The translations under genes were made by a program, and so were the position numbers. A stretch of 64,000 nt of DNA from Trebonia sp963811335 (GTDB lineage Bacteria > Actinomycetota > Actinomycetes > Streptosporangiales > Streptosporangiaceae), in the NCBI GenBank assembly GCA_963811335.1, contig CAWERB010000018.1, forward strand, positions 209,206 to 273,205, read 5' to 3'. Below, one piece after another: positions 28,447-35,820 of this stretch (position 1 is its first letter; the number at the start of each line of letters is the position of its first letter). The notes under the pieces were generated by a model. That model was not told where the DNA came from, ran no database searches, and was given only the letters and a program-made list of their open reading frames with translations.

Positions 28447-29199
28447 ATGTCCGCCACTACCATCGCCGGGGCCACCGCACTGGTTACCGGGGCCAGCCGG
28501 GGCTTCGGCCGGGGGATCGCCACGTCGCTCGTCGCGGCCGGCGCGCAGGTCGTCGGGGTCGCCCGGGACCCCGGCCAGCTCAGCCAGCTGCGCGAAGAGC
28601 TCGGCGGCTCGTTCACCGGCGTGACCGCGGACGCGGCCGCGCCGGATACGGCCGGCCGGCTGATCGACGCCTACCGGCCCGCCATCCTGGTGCTCAACGC
28701 CGGCGCCGCCCCGCTGCCCCGCCCGTTGCACCAGCACACCTGGCAGACCTTCAGCATGAACTGGGACGTTGACGTGCAGCACGCGTTCCGCTGGGTCCGT
28801 GAGGCACTGCTGCGCCCGCTCGGCCCCGGCGCCCGCGTCATCACGATGTCAAGCGGCGCGGCCCTGCGCGGGTCACCGCTGTCCGGCGGCTACGCCGGCG
28901 CCAAGGCCGCGATCAGGTTCCTCACGGCCTACGCCGCGGACGAGTCGCAGCGGGCGGGCCTTGGCATCACGTTCCGCTGCGTGCTGCCGCAACTGACCCC
29001 GGCCACCGCGCTCGGCTCGGCCGCCGTCGACGCCTACGCCGCCCGGGCCGGCCTGGCCGTCGACGACTACCTGCGCGCCGCGGGCCCGGCGCTGACCACC
29101 GGGCAGGTCGGCGCGGCGGTCACCAGCCTGGTCACAGATCCCGGCTACGACAAGGACGCCTACCTGCTCACCGCGGCGGGGCTCACGCCCGCGCCGTGA
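28447..29199 (+). CDS. Short-chain dehydrogenase/reductase
   Basis: NAD(P)-dependent oxidoreductase with the SDR fold, about 250 residues. The cofactor loop is VTGASRGFGRG and the structural motif is LNAGA in place of NNAG. The catalytic region is Ser (MSSGAAL) with Tyr-x-x-x-Lys in GGYAGAKAA. The ATG at 28447 has GGAG at the right distance (28437-28441); an upstream ATG at 28432 is less likely. It is divergent from the ECF sigma factor, the arrangement seen for sigma-controlled targets. The substrate is unknown. Confidence 0.88.
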   Translation: MSATTIAGATALVTGASRGFGRGIATSLVAAGAQVVGVARDPGQLSQLREELGGSFTGVTADAAAPDTAGRLIDAYRPAILVLNAGAAPLPRPLHQHTWQTFSMNWDVDVQHAFRWVREALLRPLGPGARVITMSSGAALRGSPLSGGYAGAKAAIRFLTAYAADESQRAGLGITFRCVLPQLTPATALGSAAVDAYAARAGLAVDDYLRAAGPALTTGQVGAAVTSLVTDPGYDKDAYLLTAAGLTPAP

Positions 29200-29749
29200 T
29201 TCGCTGACCGCCGCCGGCGCCCTGGCCGTCAAGGGCGCCGGCGGGCGGCGCGCCGCGGCGTCCGTTCCGGGCTGCGGGGTGCCCGGGGGGCCGAGGGGGA
29301 GCGGCGACGGCGGCTTCACCTCGCCGAGCCGCAGGTAGGTCACCAGCCGCTGGCCGCCGCGCCCGGACAGGCTGGCCAGGACCTGCTGCAGTTCCTCGAC
29401 GTCGCGGGCCACCACGGACAGCAGGTAGTCGTTCTCGCCCGCGATGTTGTCGGCCGCGATGACCTGCGGCAGCGACCGGATGTGGTCCTCGAAGGCGGCG
29501 TCTGAGCGCGGGTTGTGCCGCGCCAGCGTGGTCGTCACCCAGACCTGCAGCGGGAAGCCCGGCCAGGGCCGGGTCGACGTGCGCCCGGACGATCCTGATC
29601 ACCCCGGAGTCCTTGAGCGCCCGCACCCGGTGCAGGGTCGCGGCGGGCGAGAGCCCGACCAGCCGGGCGAGCTGGATATTCGTCCGGTCCGCGTCCGCCT
29701 GCAGCTCGGTGAGTAGCCGAATGTCAATTTCGTCAAGCTTGATGGTCAT
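29183..29749 (-). CDS. Lrp/AsnC-family transcriptional regulator, frame break
   Basis: A feast/famine regulator. The N-terminal winged helix starts MTIKLDEIDIRLLTELQADA and continues with the recognition-helix region IQLARLVGLSPAATLHRVRALKDSGVI. A frame break near 29557 follows AGL; in the new frame the RAM effector domain reads FPLQVWVTTTLARH, AADNIAGENDYLLSVVA and VTYLRLGEVK. The 3' end is uncertain, since the RAM frame has no early stop and the original frame stops at 29183, overlapping the SDR 3' end. It is divergent from the EamA transporter with an operator-like dyad between them. It likely controls that gene and itself. Confidence 0.8.
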   Translation of the reverse strand: MTIKLDEIDIRLLTELQADADRTNIQLARLVGLSPAATLHRVRALKDSGVIRIVRAHVDPALAGLPAAGLGDDHAGAAQPALRRRLRGPHPVAAAGHRGRQHRGRERLPAVRGGPRRRGTAAGPGQPVRARRPAAGDLPAARRGEAAVAAPPRPPGHPAARNGRRGAPPAGALDGQGAGGGQRITARA

Positions 29750-29753
29750 ATTA

Positions 29754-29768
29754 CAAAATTATATTTTG
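29754..29768. promoter_or_regulatory. Lrp-type operator dyad CAAAATTATATTTTG
   Basis: CAAAAT and ATTTTG are exact inverted half sites around TAT. Size (15 bp), AT-richness and position, five bases upstream of the Lrp start and 15 before the first EamA start, fit an Lrp/AsnC-family operator. The spot also overlaps where both promoters must lie, which predicts autorepression. Confidence 0.6.
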
Positions 29769-29782
29769 CCACTGACCCTCAG

Positions 29783-30747
29783 ATGACAAACGATGGCCGG
29801 TGCGACGGCACGATGAAAGACATGAACACCCGTCGATTTCCTGTCGTAAGCACCCGGACCCGTGCCGTCGCCGCCCTCGCCGCCGCGGGCGTGGCCTGGG
29901 GGACCAGCGTCCCGCTGTCCAAGGCCGCGCTTGCCTGGCTGCCGCCGGCCTGGCTGGTCGTCGCCCGGTTCGCGCTCGCCGCCGCGGTGCTGTTCGCCGT
30001 GGTGGACCGCGCCGCGCTGCGCGCCGCGCTGCGCTGGCCGGTGCTCGCCTGGGGCGCCGTCGGGCTCGGCGGCTCGGTCATGGTGCAGAACGCGGGCATC
30101 GCCGAGACCAGCGTCACGCACGCCGCGCTGCTGATCGGCGCCGGGCCGGTGCTCGTCGCCGTCATCGCCGCCGCCTGGCACCACAGACGTGGCCCGCCCG
30201 GTCGCCTGGGCCGGCTTCGCCGTCTCGCTCGGCGGCGTCGCCGTGGTGGCCCAGGGCCACGGGGGCGGCGCGACCGCCGCCGGGGATGCCATGGTCCTCG
30301 TCTCGGCGCTCGTCGCGGCGGCGATGACGGTGGCGCAGGGGCGCCTGCTCGTCGGCCGGGACCCCGCCGCGGTCACCGCCGTGCTGTTCCTCGGCGCGGC
30401 GCTCGGCGCGCTGCCCGCCGCGTTCCTCACCGAGGGCGCCCCGCCCGCCCCGCCCGCCGGCGGCGCCGGCCTGCTCGCGGCGCTCGCCGTCCTCGGCCTT
30501 GCCGCGGTCGGCACGCTCGCGCCGTTCACCCTGTTCGCCTACGGCCAGCACAAGGTGTCGACCGAGGTCGCGGGAGCCTTCCTCAACCTGGAGCCGCTCG
30601 TCGGCGCGCTGGTCGGCGTCGCGGCCTTCGGTGACCCGGCCGGGCCGCGCCTGGCGGCAGGCGGCGCCGCCATCATCGCCGGCATCGCGATGAGCAGCCT
30701 CCCGGCGCTGCGCGGCGCCGCCGTCGGCGCCTGGCAACCGCGGCTAA
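29783..30747 (+). CDS. EamA/DMT-family transporter (RhaT/YdcZ-like exporter), frame breaks
   Basis: A ten-helix drug/metabolite transporter, probably an exporter of amino acids or similar compounds. The first EamA repeat starts VAALAAAGVAWGTSVPLSKAA and continues to AALLIGAGPVLVAVIAAAW. A frame break near 30180 is followed by the second half: AWAGFAVSLGGVAVVAQG, VGTLAPFTLFAYGQ and NLEPLVGALVGVAAFGD. The second frame runs past the expected end. A TAA at 30745-30747 in a neighbouring frame fits the normal length, so another indel is likely there. Starts at 29783 or 29822 are possible. It is divergent from the Lrp gene, a pairing typical of amino-acid export control. Confidence 0.8.
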
Positions 30748-30840
30748 CCGGGCCGCGGCCTGGCCACCAGGCCGGAAGGCCGGACCGGGGTAGTAAAGCA
30801 CGGCCGCGCCGGCGGCCATGGCTGATCGACACCCGCGGCC

Positions 30841-31527
30841 TCAGCCGAGGTGCGGGAGCAGGTCGGCGACCGAGTCCAGGATCAGCGGGGCGCCGGGCAG
30901 GCCGGCCGCCGCGGGGACGGCCTCCAGTTCGGCGCGGGCGCAGTCGCCGGACAGCACGCCGACCACCAGGCCGGCGCCCGCGCGCAGGCCGCACTCGACG
31001 TCGGCCGGGGTGTCGCCCGCGACGACCAGGGAGGACACCGCGTCGCCGCCGAGCCGCAGCAGCGCGGTCAGCGGCATGTCCGGCCAGGGACGGCCGCGGC
31101 CGGCGTCGGCGGGCGACAGCAGCAGGTCGACGAGCGAGCCCCAGCCGAGCGCGTCGATGATCGCGTCCCTGGTGACCGGCGCGAAGCCGGTGGACAGGCA
31201 GACCCGTATCCCGGCCGCCCGGCAGGCGGCGAACAGCTCCACGGCGCCCGGCATCGGGGAGATCTCGCCCGCGGCGACCGCCCCGGCATAGTGCTTCTCG
31301 AAGGCGGCGTTCGCTGCCTGGGCGGCGTCCTCGTCGCCGAGGATGTGCCGGAACACCTCGATCTTCGACTGGCCCATCGTGTCACGGGCGTACTTCATCG
31401 CGCTGTTGAACTCGTCGCCGGGCAGGTTCCGGCGGCCGATCGCGGCGCCGAAGGCGGCCATGACGGCGTTGCCGTCGCGGACGGTCGTGCCGGCCATGTC
31501 CAGGCACACGACGGTGAAACGGCTCAC
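30841..31527 (-). CDS. Phosphonatase-like HAD hydrolase (TIGR03351 type)
   Basis: A HAD hydrolase of the subgroup found in phosphonate-use loci. It has motif I CLDMAGTTVRDG, where the AGTT signature is that of phosphonatase relatives, a helical cap (residues ~35-95), motif II LSTGFAP and motif IV VVAGDTPADVECG. The Schiff-base lysine of true phosphonoacetaldehyde hydrolase cannot be assigned confidently. GTG start at 31525-31527 has GGAGA seven bases upstream. Family knowledge: these genes neighbour an FAD oxidoreductase (TIGR03364) and a GntR regulator. Both are present at 32.7-34.6 kb, now separated from this gene by a tnpB element. Confidence 0.85.
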   Translation of the reverse strand: MSRFTVVCLDMAGTTVRDGNAVMAAFGAAIGRRNLPGDEFNSAMKYARDTMGQSKIEVFRHILGDEDAAQAANAAFEKHYAGAVAAGEISPMPGAVELFAACRAAGIRVCLSTGFAPVTRDAIIDALGWGSLVDLLLSPADAGRGRPWPDMPLTALLRLGGDAVSSLVVAGDTPADVECGLRAGAGLVVGVLSGDCARAELEAVPAAAGLPGAPLILDSVADLLPHLG

Positions 31528-31648
31528 TGGGATCTCCGGTGGAAGTCCCGGCGTTCAGGCCGGGGAGGAAGCCGGTGTCCGACGCGGCACGGCAGGGAAA
31601 GGCTCATCATTGGTCCTCCGCTGTCAAGAATTTCGGTATAATGTTCGT

Positions 31649-32593
31649 GTGTCTAGGTATCGTCTTGAAAGTACACCGCAACAGGAATCGATCCTGTTGC
31701 GGCACTGCTCGGATGCCCGGTACGTGTGGAACCTGTGCGTCGAGCAGGAAAGCGTGCGGCGTCTCAACCGCAATCACGCCGTGGTGAAGGTCCCGAAGGC
31801 TGGCTGGGTGCGGTTCCGCTGGTCCCGCCCGGTGCCGGACGGCGTGAAATCCTTCCGGGTTACCCGCGACCGCGCGGGCCGCTGGCACGTCGCGTTCGCC
31901 GTGATCCCCAGCCCTGTGCCGGGGCCGGGGATCGGCGCGGTCGTGGGGATCGACCGGGGCGTGGCGGTCAGCGCCGCCCTGTCCACCGGCGAGATGCTGC
32001 GCTGCCCCGGCCTGTCCGGGCGGGAGGCGCGGCGGCTGCGCTGCGCCGAGCGGAAACTCGCCAGGGCCAGCCGCGGTTCGAGTCGCCGCGGCAAGGCGAA
32101 GGCCGCGGTGGCTCGGCTGAAGGCGCGGGAGGCGGACCGGCGCAAGGACTGGGCGGAGAAGGCCTCCACGGACCTCGCACGACGGTTCGACGTGATCCGC
32201 GTTGAGGACCTTAACGTCAAGAACATGACGCGGTCCGCCAGGGGCAGCGTGGAGCAGCCCGGCAGGAACGTCGCGCAGAAGGCCGGCCTCAACCGGGGCA
32301 TCGGCAAGGCGGGCTGGGGGCTGCTGGTCCGCCGGCTGCAGGACAAGGCACCCGGGCGGGTGCAGCAGGTACCATCCGCGTTCACCTCGCAGCGCTGCAG
32401 CGCGTGCGGGCACATCGCCAGGGAATCCCGCGAGAGCCAAGCGGCGTTCTAGTGCGTGGCCTGCGGTTTCGCCTGCAACGCTGACGTGAACGCGGCCAGG
32501 AACATCGCGGCGGGGCACGCCGTGAAAGCGCGGGGAGGCGACGGGACTGCCCGGCCCGTGAACCGCGAACCTCAACTGGCGCTCCCAGCGTGA
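31649..32593 (+). pseudogene. tnpB: tnpB RNA-guided nuclease gene, internally deleted with an amber codon
   Basis: It starts with RYRLESTPQQESILL and WNLCVEQESVRRL, then jumps to KVPKAGWVRFRWSRP. About 80-110 residues that TnpB proteins usually have between these are missing. RuvC-I appears as VVGIDRGVAVSAALSTG, RuvC-II as IRVEDLNVKNM, and the zinc ribbon begins QRCSACGHI. A TAG at 32450-32452 (after ESQAAF) precedes CVACGFACNADVNAARNIA, which holds the second cysteine pair and the RuvC-III Asp. A single substitution from CAG or CGG would restore it. Family knowledge: TnpB is the ancestor of Cas12 and cuts with an omega-RNA from the element's 3' end. This copy is very likely inactive. Confidence 0.85.
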
Positions 32594-32612
32594 GTTGGAA
32601 TCCCCCGCCTTC

Positions 32613-32653
32613 AGGACTCCGTTGGTGAAGTCGGCATTCACCAACGGAGTCCT
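32613..32653. terminator. Perfect 17-bp hairpin at the tnpB element's 3' end
   Basis: The arms AGGACTCCGTTGGTGAA (32613-32629) and its exact complement (32637-32653) enclose a seven-base loop. It lies between the convergent tnpB and FAD oxidase genes. It may be the IS right-end hairpin, part of the omega-RNA, and a shared terminator at once. Confidence 0.7.
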
Positions 32654-32668
32654 TCAGGGGGGAGGATG

Positions 32669-33838
32669 TCAATGGAAGGTCTCCTCGGCGATCGCGGGTG
32701 AACAGGTCATGCCGCGCCCGCCGGGGCCGGTCACCAGGACCACGCCGGGCATGACGGCCGAACGGTGGTAGATCGTCGCGCCGCCGGCCACCTCGCTGTA
32801 GACGCCCGCCCAGCGCCGCTGCACCCGCGGCAGCTGCCCGCCGAGCAGCGCGGCGGCCCGGGCGACCAGGTGGTCGTAGGCGCCCTCGTCCACGTCGAAC
32901 CCGAACGGCTCGTCGTACTCATGAGTGTCCCCGATGGTCAGCGACCCGTCGAGGCGCTGCACCAGCAGCAGCTGCGCCCGGCCGCGCGCCGCGACCTCGG
33001 CCTGCGGGGGCAGCGCCGCCAGCGAGGGGACGTCGTAGGCGGGGTAGTAGCGCAGCGAGTCGCCGTCGGCGACGGAGGTGGTCAGCCGGCCGGGAAACGG
33101 CTGGGTCTGCAGCATCTGCAGCCGCACCCGGCGCAGCCCGGCGCCGTCGGCCTCCGGCGCGCTCGCCAGCGCCCCGGTCGCGGCCAGGTGCGGGCCGGCG
33201 ATCCCGGTGAAGTTCGCCCCGGTGCACAGCACGACGAGGTCGCCCCGGTGCCAGTGGCCGAGCTGGTCCCGGACCCCGTGCTCGGCCAGCTCCACGGCCT
33301 CGCGCCCGGGCAGCCACGCGTACCCGGGGCCGCCGCGGGCCAGGGACGCCCGCAGCGCGGGCAGCGCGAGCCGCGGCTCGGCGATCGCGTCGGCCCGGCA
33401 CCACAGCCCGCCGAGGAAATCGCCGCGCAGCGCGGGGTTGACCTCGCGGACCCCGGCCGGGTCGAGCAGCTCGAACTCGCGCTGCTTGGCGTCGGGCAGG
33501 TCGGCCGCCTCCCGCAGCACCGCGAGCTCGGCCTCGCTGGTGGCGACGGTCAGCGACCCGGCCGGGCGGAACCCGGTGCCCGGGGCGTCGGCCGCGATCG
33601 ATTCCCACAGCTCACGGGCGCGCAGCGCGAGGGCGAGCTCGGCGCCGGCCCGGCGGCCGCTGACCCAGATCAGGCCGAAGTTCCTGACGCTCGCCCCGCG
33701 CCCTTCCGGTTCACGCTCCAGGTGAGTGACCGTCAGCCCGTGCCGCCGCGCCATGACCGCGTGCATCGTGCCGAGGATCCCGCCGCCGACGACGACGACT
33801 CGTGCAGAATCGCCTATCACGCCGACAAGTATAGCCAT
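32669..33838 (-). CDS. FAD-dependent oxidoreductase, phosphonate-locus type (TIGR03364-like)
   Basis: A DAO-fold flavoprotein of the glycine-oxidase-like group found with phosphonate genes. The dinucleotide motif is VVVVGGGILGTMHAVMA and the next conserved segment is REPEGRGASVRNFGLIW. The C-terminal FAD segment is GPGGRGMTCSPAIAEE. Family knowledge: relatives oxidise 2-aminoethylphosphonate derivatives at the amine. The ATG at 33836-33838 is preferred; a GTG 15 bases further in is possible. A palindromic site lies just upstream, before the GntR gene. Loss of its partner hydrolase to the other side of a tnpB element suggests an originally continuous transcript. Confidence 0.85.
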   Translation of the reverse strand: MAILVGVIGDSARVVVVGGGILGTMHAVMARRHGLTVTHLEREPEGRGASVRNFGLIWVSGRRAGAELALALRARELWESIAADAPGTGFRPAGSLTVATSEAELAVLREAADLPDAKQREFELLDPAGVREVNPALRGDFLGGLWCRADAIAEPRLALPALRASLARGGPGYAWLPGREAVELAEHGVRDQLGHWHRGDLVVLCTGANFTGIAGPHLAATGALASAPEADGAGLRRVRLQMLQTQPFPGRLTTSVADGDSLRYYPAYDVPSLAALPPQAEVAARGRAQLLLVQRLDGSLTIGDTHEYDEPFGFDVDEGAYDHLVARAAALLGGQLPRVQRRWAGVYSEVAGGATIYHRSAVMPGVVLVTGPGGRGMTCSPAIAEETFH

Positions 33839-33843
33839 GCTGC

Positions 33844-33861
33844 AACTTGTATAGCCAAGTT
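33844..33861. promoter_or_regulatory. Operator-like dyad AACTTGTATAGCCAAGTT
   Basis: The half sites AACTTG and CAAGTT are exact inverted repeats around TATAGC, six bases upstream of the FAD oxidase ATG. A related half (AAGTATAGCCA) recurs at 33828-33838. The position and an 18-bp dyad with a TATAG core fit binding by the adjacent GntR-family regulator. Confidence 0.5.
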
Positions 33862-33894
33862 TGCGCGGTGATGAGACCGGCCCGCCTGGTGCCG

Positions 33895-34644
33895 TTACCG
33901 CGGCGGCGCCGACGTGCGGGACAGGGCGTTGACCGAGACGGAGTTGCGCACGCTGAACGCCGTCTGCGAGCCGAGGTAGCGGTCGTCGGACCACTCGACG
34001 GGCTGCCCGGACCGGTCCGTGGTGAACCGCCGCTCGCGCAGCAGCGGCACGCCGGCCCGCACCGCTAGCCAGCGGGCGTCCTCGGCGGACGCGGGCACCG
34101 CGTCGATGACGTGCTCGGCGTCGGTGAACGCGACGCCGAGTTCCTCAAGGCGCTCGGTGATCGAGTCGACGGTCAGGTCGATGCCCGCCACGAGGGCGCC
34201 GACCTTCTCCGGGTAGACGGCGCGCTCGACCATGACCGGCCGGCCGGACAGCAGCCGCACCCGCACCAGGGAGTACACCAGGCTGCCGTCGGACAGGCCG
34301 AGCCGGGCAGCCTCGGCATCGTCCGCCGGGCGCCGGTCCAGTGACACCACGCGGCCCGACGGCACCTCGCCGATCGCCCGCGCCCAGCGGGAGAACGACA
34401 GCAACTCGCCGAACGACTGGACGCGGGGGCCCGCGATGACCACCCGCCGCGCGCCGCGCCTTGACGCGATCACGCCGTCGGCCCGCAGCGCGGCGAACGC
34501 CTGCCGCACCGTGCCCCGCGACACCGCGTACCGCTCCGCCAGCTCGGCCTCGGACGGCAGCAGCGCTCCCGGCGGGTAGGCGCCTGCCGCGATCGCCGCC
34601 TTGATGTCGTCGGCGACCTTCCTGTACAGGGACTCGCCTGTCAT
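33895..34644 (-). CDS. GntR-family regulator (HutC/PhnF-like, UTRA domain)
   Basis: A DNA-binding regulator. The winged helix begins SLYRKVADDIKAAIAAGAYP and has the HutC/GntR recognition region PSEAELAERYAVSRGTVRQA. The C-terminal part is a UTRA effector domain (LVRVRLLSGRPVMVERAVYP, ITERLEELG). The ATG at 34642-34644 starts the conserved text. An open frame continues upstream through a repeat-rich stretch and is not considered coding. It probably senses a phosphonate or related amine and controls the FAD oxidase and hydrolase. Candidate sites are the dyads at 33844 and 34784-34844. Confidence 0.88.
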   Translation of the reverse strand: MTGESLYRKVADDIKAAIAAGAYPPGALLPSEAELAERYAVSRGTVRQAFAALRADGVIASRRGARRVVIAGPRVQSFGELLSFSRWARAIGEVPSGRVVSLDRRPADDAEAARLGLSDGSLVYSLVRVRLLSGRPVMVERAVYPEKVGALVAGIDLTVDSITERLEELGVAFTDAEHVIDAVPASAEDARWLAVRAGVPLLRERRFTTDRSGQPVEWSDDRYLGSQTAFSVRNSVSVNALSRTSAPPR

Positions 34645-34660
34645 GAAATCAAAGCTTATC

Positions 34661-34753
34661 GTCCCGTCCTCCAGGCAGGCCGTCCCGTCGCCCAGGCAGT
34701 CCAAGCAAGCCGTCTCGTCGTCCAGGCAGCCGTCCTCGTCGTCCAGGCAGGCC
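34661..34753. repeat. Imperfect tandem repeats upstream of the GntR gene
   Basis: Four copies of a 20-30-bp unit built around CGTCGTCCAGGCAGGCC lie immediately upstream of the GntR start. In the open frame they encode Cys/Leu/Asp-rich repeats (CLDDE, CLDDET, CLGDGT), which do not look like a protein domain. Confidence 0.6.
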
Positions 34754-34783
34754 GTCGCGTCGGGCCGGGCCGCGCCCGCGGGT

Positions 34784-34844
34784 TTTACCGGTAAACATCT
34801 CACGACCGGTAAAGAAAAGACGTTCCGAACGTCTTTTCTTTACC
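34784..34844. promoter_or_regulatory. Two palindromes with TTTACC/GGTAAA half sites
   Basis: TTTACCGGTAAA (34784-34795) is a perfect 12-bp palindrome. It is followed by a 37-base palindrome at 34808-34844 with 18-base arms (beginning GGTAAAGAAAAGACGTTC) around a single C. A further TTTACC occurs at 34857. The AT-richness stands out in this genome. They may be GntR operators about 150-200 bases from the gene, a bidirectional terminator, or the end of a mobile element. Confidence 0.55.
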
Positions 34845-35196
34845 TCCGGTGAAAAGTTTACCTGATACGAAAAATTTTCTGGTAATCCTGCTGTCGCGGG
34901 GGCGCATGATAAGCCTGCGCCGTCCCGGCCGGCCGAGCCCGCCCGCCGCCGCCCGGGCAAGCGGGACCCCGGCAGACCGGGGTCCCGGCCGGCCGGGCCT
35001 GCCCGCCAGGGCAGCCGGTCGGCCGGCCAGGATGCGGGCATGGAGTCGCTTGCGCGTGGTCATGGTGCGGTTGCGGGGCTAGGGCCGGGTGTGCCGTCAT
35101 CCGCCCGGCTCGGCGGGGTCCGCGGCGGGGGGCGGAATGGCCGCTGCCCTCCGGCTGGTTACGGTAGTAGGAGTGGCCAACCACGAGGGAGTTCCG
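34845..35196. other. Gene-free stretch between the palindromes and the DUF427 gene
   Basis: About 350 bases. The first 50 are AT-rich, with a GAAAAATTTTC dyad near 34868. The rest is GC-rich without convincing codon structure. No RNA gene is recognised. Promoters for GntR (minus) and DUF427 (plus) should lie here. Confidence 0.4.
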
Positions 35197-35575
35197 ATGA
35201 CTCGCACCGTCAAGATCCCCGACGCCACCCATCCCATCACCATCCGCCCCACCGGCTCCCGGGTGACCGTGCGCGTTGGCGGCGCCGTGGTCGCCCAGAC
35301 CGACAGCGCGCTGTCGCTAGCCGAGGCGTCCTACCCGGTGGTCCAGTACATTCCGGTCAGCGACGTCGACCAGGCGCTGCTTGAGCGGACGACCAGCCAG
35401 ACCTACTGCCCCTACAAGGGTGACGCCAGCTACTACACGGTCCAGGCGCCGGACGGCAGTACCGAGAAGGACGTCGTTCTGGACCTACGACCACCCGTAC
35501 CCGTCGGTCGCCGAGATCGCCGGGCACGTGGCGTTCTACCGGGACCGCGCGGAAATCACCATCGACGCCGCCTAG
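35197..35575 (+). CDS. DUF427-family protein, one frame break
   Basis: A small (~125-residue) beta-rich protein of the DUF427 family, function unknown. It begins MTRTVKIPDATHPITIRPT, with the family hallmarks YIPVSDVDQALLERT and TYCPYKGDASYYTV. After a break near 35475 it continues WTYDHPYPSVAEIAGHVAFY and ends in ITIDAA. The ATG at 35197 has GAGGGAG upstream. Conserved text on both sides of the break supports a sequencing or recent indel. Confidence 0.85.
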
Positions 35576-35589
35576 CGCGCCCAGCCGGC

Positions 35590-35672
35590 TCATCCGGGCA
35601 GGTTCAGCTGCCAGGAGACGCCGAACCGGTCGTTGACCCAGCCGAACTTGGCGCTGAAGCCGTAATTCCCCA
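35590..35672 (-). pseudogene. C-terminal remnant of a PhnB-like VOC (glyoxalase-fold) protein
   Basis: Read on the minus strand, the segment gives NYGFSAKFGWVNDRFGVSWQ followed by LNLPG and a stop. This is the usual last strand of the PhnB/3-demethylubiquinone-type VOC family. The upstream part is replaced by G-rich low-complexity DNA, so only the tail survives. Confidence 0.65.
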
Positions 35673-35684
35673 GTGGTGATCTTC

Positions 35685-35820
35685 TCGCGGCGCTGGGCGC
35701 TGGGCGCTGGGCGAGGCGCTGCGGGCGCGAAGCGGGGCGGCGCGGCCGCGGTGCGGCGGGGCGGCGAAGCGGCGGTGCGGCGGGGCGTCGCTGCGGCGGG
35801 GCGCGAGGCGTTCGCTGCGT
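35685..35820. repeat. G-rich low-complexity tract
   Basis: About 135 bases of irregular GCGGGGCG, GCTGGGCG and GCGGCG units. No regular spacer/repeat structure. It separates the VOC remnant from the E2 gene and may mark a recombination or slippage point. Confidence 0.6.

Larger units (their letters stand above)
31540..32665 (+). mobile_element. IS200/IS605-family element (tnpB only), decaying
   Basis: The element spans from a GTTCAGGCCGGGGAGGAAG-type end sequence near 31550 to a hairpin near 32613-32653. It has tnpB but no tnpA transposase, so it would need one in trans. It inserted between the phosphonatase-like gene and the FAD oxidase gene. Exact ends are not certain because no target-site comparison is possible here. 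The upstream TATAAT at 31637-31642 is only six bases from the GTG start, suggesting a leaderless transcript. Confidence 0.6.

Noticed and set aside
31649..32593. A Cas12-type CRISPR effector
   Set aside because: Size, zinc ribbon and hairpin ends are those of IS200/IS605 tnpB. No CRISPR array or cas genes lie nearby.
32669..33994. FAD oxidase start at 33994
   Set aside because: The extra 52 residues are Arg/Pro-rich and would overlap the GntR coding end. The ATG at 33838 directly precedes the conserved FAD motif.
35089..35196. Upstream start for the DUF427 protein
   Set aside because: Residues before 35197 are not conserved and the ATG at 35197 has a good GAGGGAG site.
35685..35820. CRISPR array or tandem repeat array
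   Set aside because: The G-rich units are irregular, without constant repeats or spacers.
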